DNA from: JBDTNQ01 sp039933635
GTDB lineage: Bacteria; Acidobacteriota; Vicinamibacteria; Vicinamibacterales; SCN-69-37
Direction: 5' to 3'
Assembly: GCA_039933635.1 (NCBI GenBank)
Contig: JBDTNQ010000057.1
Span: 1 to 27,336, forward strand
Length of the DNA: 27,336 nucleotides
This document shows, piece after piece, positions 7,254-14,175 of this stretch; the stretch's first letter is position 1; each line of letters begins with the position of its first letter. The translations under genes and the position numbers were made by a program. The notes beneath the pieces were generated by a model. That model ran no database searches, was not told the DNA's origin, and saw only the letters and a list, made by a program, of their open reading frames with translations.

Positions 7254-7638
7254 GAGCGTCTCGTTCCGAAGGCTACGAGCCCCCGCGTTCAGCCTGACGC
7301 CTCTGAGCCTCGTTCGGATCAGCATTGGGTTGGTCGATCTGGGGACCGGCAGTGGGCCGGCGAGCTGTCGCAAATGGCGTGCCTCGCGATCAGGGGAGAC
7401 TCCGTGTGCCTACGAGGCGTTCCGACCGCTCGTCGTCGCGCCGCTCCCGGTTCGCCTCCTCGTGCCCCTGGCCGAACTAGTCAATCCCGTCGTCATTCCG
7501 CCCGTCTGCATTTGTCAGCGGGTCTCTGACGTGGCGCCGACGCGCCTCGAGACATCCCTGCCCGTACTGGCGCGGCTTGTGCAATTCTGGTGGTGACGAC
7601 ACGAACCACGTCGTCCTTTCCACAGAGTTGGAGTTATC
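7254..7638. other. 385-bp intergenic region, no supported gene
   Basis: No credible coding sequence: the open frame at 7330-7596 has no ribosome site and an unlikely composition. A 6-bp stem, GACGAC (7595-7600) with GTCGTC (7610-7615), sits before the ribosome site of the next gene. I see no box of the 22-bp type and no clear promoter or terminator. Confidence 0.5.
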
Positions 7639-8238
7639 GTGCTGAAGTCGTTCGTTCTCACGTTGGTGTTTCTGTGCGTGGCCTCAGGCGTGAGCGCACA
7701 GACGAAGGGGCGCGTCGGCGTTGGCGCGTCGGTGACGCACAACAGCACCACCGATCCCGATGTGCAGTCCGCCACCGGAGTCGGGATCCTCATTCGACTC
7801 AATCCGCACAAGGGATGGGGGCCGGCGGGCGCCTTCAACTGGTTCACCGCGAGTCTTGCGGATCCGGCCGGCGGCGAGCCGGTCGCCCGGTTGCGCGTGC
7901 GTCCGCTCATGGGCGGCGTGGCCTATACGATCGGTCCGAAGGTGTTCCTGGTCAGTCTGTCGGTGGTGACAGGGCCGTCGTTCAACAGGGTGCGGTTCCG
8001 TGGCTCGCGCTCGTCCGACCCCTCCGAGTCGATCGAGGCTGACAACAGTTGGGCCTTTCGACTGGGCGTGGGCGTGACCGCAACCGTGGCGCCGCGGGTC
8101 GCGGTGGTGGGCTTCGCCGGCTACCTCGTCAATCGTCCTGGGGTCGTCTATCGCGATCGCTTCGGCACGACGTTCACCGGCCGCTGGAAGGCCGATGCCG
8201 TCGTGACCAGCGTGGGTGTCGTCTACTCGGTCTTCTAG
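7639..8238 (+). CDS. Exported protein, probably a small outer-membrane beta-barrel
   Basis: Predicted 199-residue protein with a clear signal peptide (LKSFVLTLVFLCVASGVSAQ). The rest alternates polar and hydrophobic residues in short amphipathic strands (KGRVGVGASVTH, ATGVGILIRL, FRLGVGVTATVAPRVAVVGFAGYLV) and ends VVTSVGVVYSVF, a terminal aromatic residue as in outer-membrane barrels. I do not recognise a specific family. The start is GTG at 7639 with GGAG six bases upstream. The neighbours give no functional link: a hydrolase 385 bp upstream and a convergent DUF6178-like gene. Confidence 0.75.
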   Translation: MLKSFVLTLVFLCVASGVSAQTKGRVGVGASVTHNSTTDPDVQSATGVGILIRLNPHKGWGPAGAFNWFTASLADPAGGEPVARLRVRPLMGGVAYTIGPKVFLVSLSVVTGPSFNRVRFRGSRSSDPSESIEADNSWAFRLGVGVTATVAPRVAVVGFAGYLVNRPGVVYRDRFGTTFTGRWKADAVVTSVGVVYSVF

Positions 8239-8275
8239 CGCCCGATTCGGTGCAGCGATGGGGCGTCGCGCCGCC

Positions 8276-10039
8276 TCAACGGCGCAAGGTCTCCGGCAGC
8301 AGTGCCATGAACTGGCGGACGATGCCTATCTGACTGGTCGTGGCGATGAACTCGAACGCGGTCGCACTGACCGCGCCGACTTGATGCTCCACCACGGCCG
8401 TCAGCGCCGCCGGTATCACCGGACATTCATCGATCAATCCGAGAAGGCTCGTCCAGGCCGGCAGATCGAGCAAGGCGATGGCGTCGATGGCGCCGCGCGC
8501 CTTCCAGGGCATGCCGGTTGCGCGATGGGTCACGAGCGCCTTGCGCAACGCGCGCAATCCTTGCTGGATCTCGACGTCCACACTCCGCAGGTCCTTCAAC
8601 GCCACGGTGAGTTGCTCCGCGGCGAACATGCAGACCTGTTCGTGCAGGACCGCCCAGCCCAGTTCGAATGCGGTGACGAGGTCGTGGTCCACGAGGAACG
8701 CGCTGGGTAGCGTCAGGGCGGCGTCAGGCGAACGCGCTTCGCGCCGCTCAGCTTCGAGCCAATGAGCGGCCCACTGTTCGAGGCCCAGATTGCAGGTGGC
8801 GATGGCTGCATCGGATGCCTCCTGCGGTGTGAAGGCCCGTGACTGAACCGAACACCCCGCCGCGAGGGTGTTGGCGAGAAACGCCAGTTCACGGCCTCGC
8901 GCGTAGTACGCGGCGTCGTCATTGTCCCGGACGTATTCCATCAACGGTCGGATGTGCGTCAGCCGCGTCTCTCGAGCGCTTGAGCCTTCGAGCAGCCCTC
9001 GCGGCCCCTGTGCCCGCACGGCATCGACGAACATGTCGACCACGCTGTCGCGCGGCTCGGGCATGCCGCCGATCGCGAGCGGTGCTGCCGATGGCCGTGA
9101 CGCGGGCACGACGGAGTCATGTTCTGCCGAAACCGTCGGGTCCGAGTCTTGAAGATATGCGCTCACGATCGGATTGATCGACGTCGAACTGTCGATGGAG
9201 GGTCGCCGCTGCCTCGCCATCTGCAGGAAGGCTCGCGCATGAGCCGGCGTGCTGTAGCCCTGTCGCGACTGGCGGCGTTCCCGCGCGAGCGCGACGTCGT
9301 GCATCTGCTGCTCGGGGATCGTGAGGATGTTATCGAGACCGTCGACTTCCGGCGCGGAGTTCGACAGGCTGCGGCATCCACGCATCAGCTCCTGAAAGCA
9401 TTCCTGATGGTCGGCGTCCAATGCCAGAAGCAAGGTTACGATCGCGTCCGGGATCTCGGTGCCGATCGCGCGCAGCAGGTAGCCGCCCACCGCGCGCTCC
9501 GTGTTCTCGCGTGAGCGTGCTTCGGGACCGACGAGTTCGTCATCGGTCTCCACCGTCGGAGCAACTGTCGCGACGTCGAACACGCGCACGAAACGTGCGA
9601 GTCCGGCGATGACAAGGTTCGGGTCCATGGCGGCCACTGTCCGCGCGGCGACGTCTTCGCCCGTCTCCACCAGCACGTCGAGCCAGTCGCCGAATCGATC
9701 GACGTCGAGCCGGTCATCGCTTCCCGGCTGCACGCTGTTCCACACGTCGAGGTCGAGCACGGCCGCCAGTTGCTCCGGCCGGGCGGCGGCCATGAGTTCG
9801 CCGCAGGCTTCGAGTCCGGCCTGGCGGATGATCTGGTGCAGCGATTCGGGCGGCAGGTGAGGGACGATGCGCGCCAGGTCCGGAGAGCCGAGCAGGCGGG
9901 CGAACAGGTCGCGGGAGGCATCGCCGTCGCTGCGCGCGACGTCACTCGAACGCGGCAGGGCTATGGCGGCGGTGGTCGCAGTGGGGACGTCAAGCGCATC
10001 GGGAGAGTGGCCGAGGCCACGGCGTCCGCGTTTTGGCAT
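8276..10039 (-). CDS. DUF6178-like protein of unknown function
   Basis: Predicted 587-residue soluble, mostly helical protein without signal peptide. The N-terminal third resembles DUF6178 proteins as I recall them: LFARLLGSPDLARIVPHLPP, LHQIIRQAGLEACGELMAAARPEQLAAVLDLDVWNS, then DRFGDWLDVLVETGEDVAARTVAAMDPNLVIAGLARFVRVFD. A middle segment of about 270-350 residues is Ser/Pro/Arg-rich and probably disordered. The C-terminal half is helical, with repeated Ala/Leu/Glu patterns. The ATG at 10039 is chosen because the protein from there begins with a short basic tail; the frame extends to 10093 and no strong ribosome site marks either start. It converges with the barrel gene and is divergent from the second cytochrome/HhH gene. 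No function can be assigned. Confidence 0.75.
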   Translation of the reverse strand: MPKRGRRGLGHSPDALDVPTATTAAIALPRSSDVARSDGDASRDLFARLLGSPDLARIVPHLPPESLHQIIRQAGLEACGELMAAARPEQLAAVLDLDVWNSVQPGSDDRLDVDRFGDWLDVLVETGEDVAARTVAAMDPNLVIAGLARFVRVFDVATVAPTVETDDELVGPEARSRENTERAVGGYLLRAIGTEIPDAIVTLLLALDADHQECFQELMRGCRSLSNSAPEVDGLDNILTIPEQQMHDVALARERRQSRQGYSTPAHARAFLQMARQRRPSIDSSTSINPIVSAYLQDSDPTVSAEHDSVVPASRPSAAPLAIGGMPEPRDSVVDMFVDAVRAQGPRGLLEGSSARETRLTHIRPLMEYVRDNDDAAYYARGRELAFLANTLAAGCSVQSRAFTPQEASDAAIATCNLGLEQWAAHWLEAERREARSPDAALTLPSAFLVDHDLVTAFELGWAVLHEQVCMFAAEQLTVALKDLRSVDVEIQQGLRALRKALVTHRATGMPWKARGAIDAIALLDLPAWTSLLGLIDECPVIPAALTAVVEHQVGAVSATAFEFIATTSQIGIVRQFMALLPETLRR

Positions 10040-10080
10040 GGGCCCGTGATGATACCGGGATGGCCCCCTGGGAAACAGTC

Positions 10081-10109
10081 TTGAACAGCACAAGCACTGG
10101 CGGGATACT
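10081..10109 (+). promoter_or_regulatory. Candidate sigma70 promoter for the second cytochrome/HhH gene
   Basis: TTGAAC (10081-10086) and GATACT (10104-10109) are separated by exactly 17 bases. Transcription would start near 10116, about 78 bases before the ATG. There is no 22-bp box here, so this copy appears to be outside the box regulon. Confidence 0.45.
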
Positions 10110-10147
10110 TAGAGTAGGGGCGCCGCCAATTGCCCGCGCGTCGCCAG

Positions 10148-10167
10148 GGGCGCCTCGTCCGGCGCCC
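10148..10167 (+). other. Leader hairpin before the second cytochrome/HhH gene
   Basis: GGGCGCC (10148-10154) pairs perfectly with GGCGCCC (10161-10167) across the loop TCGTCC. An identical GGGCGCC occurs at 10118-10124, so the downstream arm has two possible partners. No U-tract follows. Confidence 0.4.
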
Positions 10168-10193
10168 GGCAACATCGCCTCTACCTGAGACGC

Positions 10194-10727
10194 ATGAAAT
10201 CAGTACAGAACGTATTTCGGATGGCTTGCACGTGGTGGCTGATCGCACCGGTCGTGTTCTTGAGTGCCAGCGCCGCTGTGAAGGCGCGCAGCCTGCCAGA
10301 CGCTCAGCTGCCGCCGGCCCAAGGACCCGCCACCACCGAGCCGGAGAGTGAGCAGGTGGGTGAAGAGACCACGGCGAAGGTCTGCACGGAGTGCCACGAG
10401 TTCGATCAGGTGGTCGCGCAGCGCCTGACGCCGCGCGACTGGAAGGACCAGATCGTCACGATGATTCGCAAAGGCGCCAAGGCGACGCCCGGGGAGTTCG
10501 CGACGATCGAACGCTATTTGACGCGGCACTACGGCATCGTCGCGGTCAACACCGCAGCCGCCTCCGATTTCTGCGCCGTGCTCGGCCTGTCGGCCGAGGA
10601 AGCGGACGCGGTCGTTCTTTATCGAACGACACACGGCAAGTTCGCGGACGGAGATGCGCTCTTGAAAGTGCCAGGTCTTGACGAGACCAAGCTCAAAGGG
10701 CAGCGCGAGGCGTTACGGTTCGATTGA
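10194..10727 (+). CDS. Exported c-type cytochrome fused to a helix-hairpin-helix domain, copy 2
   Basis: Predicted 177-residue protein with a hydrophobic export segment (WWLIAPVVFLSASAAV), a single haem motif C64-T-E-C67-H68 and probable axial Met M90 (DQIVTMIRKG). The HhH domain is ComEA-like (VNTAAASDFCAVLGLSAEEA to LLKVPGLDETKLKGQREAL, about residues 122-175). It shares domain order and spacing with the protein at 4721-5230 but only moderate sequence, so it is an old paralogue. The ATG at 10194 is preceded only by a weak GAGA. It is isolated: convergent with the citryl-CoA-lyase-like gene (16 bases between stops) and divergent from the DUF6178-like gene. Confidence 0.8.
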   Translation: MKSVQNVFRMACTWWLIAPVVFLSASAAVKARSLPDAQLPPAQGPATTEPESEQVGEETTAKVCTECHEFDQVVAQRLTPRDWKDQIVTMIRKGAKATPGEFATIERYLTRHYGIVAVNTAAASDFCAVLGLSAEEADAVVLYRTTHGKFADGDALLKVPGLDETKLKGQREALRFD

Positions 10728-10743
10728 TGGGCGACGGGCCGAG

Positions 10744-11511
10744 CTAGGGCAGTTCCCGTGGCGGCACGCCGTCGTACGTCAACGGGATTCGGACGCGCAT
10801 CGGTTTTTCGCGCTCGTACTCTTCGGCTACTTCCGCCGTCAGGCCGGCCACGCGGCCGATGATGAAGACAAGCTTGCCGAAGGGAGGCGGGAACCCGAGG
10901 TCGTGCAGGATTGCCGCCAGAGCCCCATCGATGTTGATCGAGATGGTCTTGCCCTGATTCCGGATCGCGGACTCCAGGGCTTCCATGCACGCCAGCCCTT
11001 CGCCAGCGAGGTTGACCTGCCGTGTCATGCCGAAGAGGATGGCGGTCCGGGGATCGACCTTGTGTACGCGATGGCCCAGACCGGGCAACCGCTCTCCGGC
11101 GGCGAGGGCAGCGCTTACGGTTTCCGCGGCGACCTCCGCCATCGACAGCGCGCCCGCTCGCGCCCGCGCGCAGACCGCCGCGATCATCTCCATGCAGGTG
11201 GAGCCCGCGCCGCCGTGTTCGTCGCCGATCGTGAGCACTCCGGCGGCGACTGCGGCCGAGAGGGACTGACGATTGCCCGAGGCCGCCAGGCGCGCGGCGG
11301 CACACGATGGCGCGCCCGATCCGTGGTCGGCCACGCCCGTCAGGATCGCATCGAGCAATGCGCGTTCATTCGAGTCGGGCAGACGGCCGCGATGGAGCAG
11401 GAAGATCGTGTCGGTAAAGGTGACGCGCGTCATGAGGGCCGTGACGTCGTATCCGCGGATCCGAATGTGTTCCTGGTCTGCGTCGACGATCCCGGTGCGC
11501 CATGGTTCCAT
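10744..11511 (-). CDS. Citrate synthase-fold protein, citryl-CoA lyase-like
   Basis: Predicted 255-residue cytoplasmic protein. It is far shorter than citrate synthase (about 370-430) and matches the C-terminal citryl-CoA lyase part of ATP-citrate lyase and its stand-alone relatives. Visible catalytic elements are DEHGGAG (equivalent of the HGGAN His), GLGHRVHKVDPR (second His) and NIDGALAAILHDLG (catalytic Asp region). Expected chemistry is reversible cleavage of citryl-CoA, or a related 3-hydroxy-3-carboxyacyl-CoA, to acetyl-CoA and an oxo acid. The ATG at 11511 has GAGGA 5 bases upstream; the longer frame to 11661 overlaps the ThuA gene. It starts 28 bases after ThuA copy 1 and is probably co-transcribed with it. 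Confidence 0.78.
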   Translation of the reverse strand: MEPWRTGIVDADQEHIRIRGYDVTALMTRVTFTDTIFLLHRGRLPDSNERALLDAILTGVADHGSGAPSCAAARLAASGNRQSLSAAVAAGVLTIGDEHGGAGSTCMEMIAAVCARARAGALSMAEVAAETVSAALAAGERLPGLGHRVHKVDPRTAILFGMTRQVNLAGEGLACMEALESAIRNQGKTISINIDGALAAILHDLGFPPPFGKLVFIIGRVAGLTAEVAEEYEREKPMRVRIPLTYDGVPPRELP

Positions 11512-11539
11512 GCTGTCCTCGCAAGAAAAGCTCCGCGTC

Positions 11540-12583
11540 TTACCGGCCTGGTGCCGCTGGAGGCACTGGGGCGGCCGGCGGTGCGCCGCCGCCCGCGCCG
11601 CGCGCCGGTCCGCCGCCGCCCCGCGCGGGCGCCGGCGGCGGGGCTTCGCCGCGCATCGCATGCGGCGCCACCTCGGTCTCCGTCAGGCCAAGCGACCACT
11701 TGATCGCCTCGAACATCATGATCTGCAGGTTACGGATGTCCCACGAAGTCGTGTCGTGCGACAGCGAGCTGTAGAACACGCGACCGGTCCCGTATGTCTT
11801 GGTCCAGGCAAGGGGGTAGTCTCCGCTTGCAACCAGTCCGGACGCCGGTGCGCTCGCCGCGTTGAAACGCAGCAGCACATTGACCTTGTCGCGTGAGAGC
11901 CCCTTCGGGTTGTAGAACTCGTCCGTGTAGTTGAACGCGCTGCCCCAGTGCTTGACGATGGGATTGTCGGGCGCCTCGCTGATCACCTGTCCGGGACCGG
12001 TGTAGAGGTGCCCCTGATATCCCGCGCCCAGCATGTCCTGGAATTCCGGCCAGGAGTCGAACGCCGTGAGTCCCGTGTGTGCCGCCACGAACCCATGACC
12101 GTTGCGGACGAAGGCGAGCAGCTCGTCCTTCTGCTTCGCATTGAACTCAATCTCGCGGTGCCCAAGGAAGAAGATGCCGTCCACGTTGCTCAAGCTCGGA
12201 CCGCCGCTGGCCGGCGTGCCGTCGGTCTTGAGCGCGGTGTTGTAGACGATGTTCGAGTCGGTGCGGATGTAGGTGTCCCACAGGCCGGACTCGTAGCCCA
12301 GGCGCTCGACAACCGCCAGCGCGTGGGAGGTGAAGTCGTGCTGGGCCTGTCCGTTGCGTGTGTCGGCCCAGGCGAGCAGCACCTTCCGCGGCCGCGCGCC
12401 GCGTCCGCCACCCCGGCCCGGTGCGCCGCCCGGCCCACCCGGTCGTCCGCCTTGTTGACCGGGTCCGCCCTGACCGACGGCCGGCGTCTGACCGGCGGCG
12501 GGCTGCGGGGGCTGCTGAGCGAACACCCAAAAGCTGCACAGCACCGTCACGACGGCCATCAGGCCGAGTCGAATTCTGGTCAT
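11540..12583 (-). CDS. Secreted ThuA-domain protein, copy 1
   Basis: Predicted 347-residue exported protein. A signal peptide (TRIRLGLMAVVTVLCSFWVFAQ) precedes a Gln/Gly/Pro/Arg-rich tract (about 25-65) and a ThuA domain with a glutamine-amidotransferase-like fold (about 68-310): KVLLAWADTRNGQAQHDF, VDGIFFLGHREIEF, HGFVAAHTGLTAFDSWPEFQ, TYGTGRVFYSSLSHD. The C-terminal 40 residues are again Pro/Ala/Gly-rich. ThuA domains occur in sugar and glycan utilisation clusters; their exact activity is poorly defined. Of two close ATGs, the one at 12583 is chosen because TGGAG lies 6 bases upstream, whereas the ATG at 12589 abuts the same site. It faces away from the aldehyde dehydrogenase gene with a 22-bp box between them, and its paralogue is at 25037. 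Confidence 0.87.
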   Translation of the reverse strand: MTRIRLGLMAVVTVLCSFWVFAQQPPQPAAGQTPAVGQGGPGQQGGRPGGPGGAPGRGGGRGARPRKVLLAWADTRNGQAQHDFTSHALAVVERLGYESGLWDTYIRTDSNIVYNTALKTDGTPASGGPSLSNVDGIFFLGHREIEFNAKQKDELLAFVRNGHGFVAAHTGLTAFDSWPEFQDMLGAGYQGHLYTGPGQVISEAPDNPIVKHWGSAFNYTDEFYNPKGLSRDKVNVLLRFNAASAPASGLVASGDYPLAWTKTYGTGRVFYSSLSHDTTSWDIRNLQIMMFEAIKWSLGLTETEVAPHAMRGEAPPPAPARGGGGPARGAGGGAPPAAPVPPAAPGR

Positions 12584-12653
12584 GGCCATCTCCAGGGACA
12601 CATCTGTCGCGCGTAGCACGGCACGATACCACCCCGGTGCCGTTTCGGGCTTA

Positions 12654-12675
12654 TGTAACGGTGGGGTTACCGTAA
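12654..12675 (-). promoter_or_regulatory. 22-bp tandem regulatory box D
   Basis: On the minus strand TTACGGT-AACCCC-ACCGTTACA. It lies between ThuA copy 1 and the aldehyde dehydrogenase gene and could serve both. Toward the dehydrogenase a CATAAT -10 lies at 12703-12708, 28 bp from the box. Toward ThuA, TATCGT at 12628-12623 lies 26 bp from it and is the same hexamer as in the double-hydrolase promoter. Confidence 0.7.
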
Positions 12676-12702
12676 AGCGGCCCGTCAGCCGCGACAAACC
12701 GC

Positions 12703-12708
12703 CATAAT
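12703..12708 (+). promoter_or_regulatory. -10 element of the aldehyde dehydrogenase operon
   Basis: CATAAT matches the -10 consensus in five of six positions and begins 28 bp after box D. The expected -35 position (about 12680-12685) has no match. Transcription would start near 12715, giving a leader of about a dozen bases before the ATG at 12727. Confidence 0.5.
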
Positions 12709-12726
12709 GAATGACGCCTTTCCGAG

Positions 12727-14157
12727 ATGACCAAGACCATGTCTGCCATCGCCAGTCCGCCGCGCACCATCACGCCCGAAGAAACCACCGCCGTCGAGCA
12801 ACTCCTGGCCCGTGCCCGCGCCGCGATGCTCGCCGCCGATGGGCTCGATCAGGCCGCTGTCGATCGGTTGTGCCGGGCCATCGCGTGGGCGGGTGGGAAC
12901 GAGCAGACGGCGACGACGCTCGCGAACATGAGCGTGGATGAGAGCGGGATGGGCAGCCGCGAACCGAAGCGTCGGGCCAAGGTGCTTGGCATCCTGCGCG
13001 ATGCCCTGCGCCAGAAGAGCATGGGCGTGATCGAGGAGATTCCCGAGAAGGGCATCGTGAAGTACGCCAAGCCGGCCGGCGTCATCGCCGCGCTCGTGCC
13101 GGTCACCAGCCCGTACGTCACACCGATCGGCATCGCCATCTACGCGGTCAAATGCAAGGACGCGGTGATCTTCTCCCCGCATCCCACCAGCCGCAAGACC
13201 ACGCAGGAAACCGTGCGCGTGATTCGTGCGGCGCTCTCGAAGGCGGGCGCACCGGTCGATCTCGTGCAATGCGTGGATCGGCCTAGCATTCCGGTGGCGC
13301 GCGCGCTGATGAGCGCCTGCGACCTGACGATCGCCACGGGCGGTCCGGCCATGGTGAAGGCCGCGTACGGATCAGGCAAGCCGGCGTATGGTGTCGGCGC
13401 CGGGAACGCGACCATGGTCATCGACGAGACCGCGGACATCGTTGAGGCAGCCAGGAACACGCGGATCAGCAAGACAAACGACTACGGGTCGGGGTGTTCG
13501 GCTGATGGCAATCTGCTGGTGGACGCCTCGATCTACGATGGGTTCCTGGCGCAATTGCAGATCGAGGGGGGCTATCTCGTCAACGACGAGGAACGGGCGA
13601 TGTTGCAGGCGGCCTACTGGGATGCCGAAGGGCATCGGACCGCGAACACGATCGCGCGCCCAGCGGTCACGGTGGCCCGGATCGCCGGGTTCAGTATTCC
13701 CGAGGACAAGACCTTTCTCATCGTGCCCGAGCGGCACATCGGCAGGCAGCATCCGTTCTCGACCGAGAAACTCGGCACCGTGATGTCGATCTTCAAGTAC
13801 GACGGCTTCGATCACGCCCTCGATCTGGTGCGGCAGATTTTCGAGACCGGCGGCCGCGGCCATTCCTGCGGCATCTACTCGTTTGACGATGACCACATCA
13901 ATCGATTGGCGCTGACCGCGCCGGTCAGCCGCATCATGGTGCGGCAGGTGCAGTCCAGTTCGAACGCCGGCACGTTCACCAATGGGATGCCCATGACGTC
14001 GAGCATGGGCTGCGGCGTGTGGGGCGGCAACATCACGAACGAGAACATCTCGTTGAAGCACTACATGAACGTCACCTGGGTCAGCCGGCCGATTCCCGAG
14101 GATCGGCCGTCGGAAGCGGATCTGTTCGGCGAGTTCTACAACAGCGAGATCTTCTAG
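12727..14157 (+). CDS. CoA-acylating aldehyde dehydrogenase (sulfoacetaldehyde dehydrogenase-like)
   Basis: Predicted 476-residue cytoplasmic enzyme oxidising an aldehyde to its acyl-CoA with NAD(P)+. The Rossmann part shows IVKYAKPAGVIAALVPVTSP and IYAVKCKDAVIFSPHP. The catalytic Cys is C257 in YGSGCSADGN, the site form used by AdhE/EutE/SauS-type acylating dehydrogenases. The C-terminal signature is SMGCGVWGGNITNENISLKHYMNV. There is no general-base Glu motif of hydrolytic aldehyde dehydrogenases. SauS (sulfoacetaldehyde dehydrogenase) is a plausible relative, but the substrate is not determined. The start at 12727 is 18-20 bases after the -10, so the leader is very short; the ATG at 12739 is an alternative. 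It is the first gene of a four-gene run, with 18 bases to the ThDP enzyme. Confidence 0.87.
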   Translation: MTKTMSAIASPPRTITPEETTAVEQLLARARAAMLAADGLDQAAVDRLCRAIAWAGGNEQTATTLANMSVDESGMGSREPKRRAKVLGILRDALRQKSMGVIEEIPEKGIVKYAKPAGVIAALVPVTSPYVTPIGIAIYAVKCKDAVIFSPHPTSRKTTQETVRVIRAALSKAGAPVDLVQCVDRPSIPVARALMSACDLTIATGGPAMVKAAYGSGKPAYGVGAGNATMVIDETADIVEAARNTRISKTNDYGSGCSADGNLLVDASIYDGFLAQLQIEGGYLVNDEERAMLQAAYWDAEGHRTANTIARPAVTVARIAGFSIPEDKTFLIVPERHIGRQHPFSTEKLGTVMSIFKYDGFDHALDLVRQIFETGGRGHSCGIYSFDDDHINRLALTAPVSRIMVRQVQSSSNAGTFTNGMPMTSSMGCGVWGGNITNENISLKHYMNVTWVSRPIPEDRPSEADLFGEFYNSEIF

Positions 14158-14175
14158 GCACCGCAGGGTCCCAAC

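Noticed and set aside
7330..7596. 88-codon open frame in the gap after the double hydrolase
   Set aside because: No ribosome site, no domain-like pattern, and the composition does not resemble neighbouring proteins.
8263..8273. GGCG-TCG-CGCC stem between convergent genes as a terminator
   Set aside because: Only 4 bp with no U-tract on either strand; common by chance at this GC content.
10713..10734. TTACGGT at the end of the second cytochrome/HhH gene
   Set aside because: Only the first seven bases match the 22-bp box; the second unit is absent and no promoter follows.
11117..11138. TTACGGT inside the citryl-CoA-lyase-like gene
   Set aside because: No second core 11 bp away, and the position is mid-gene; treated as chance.
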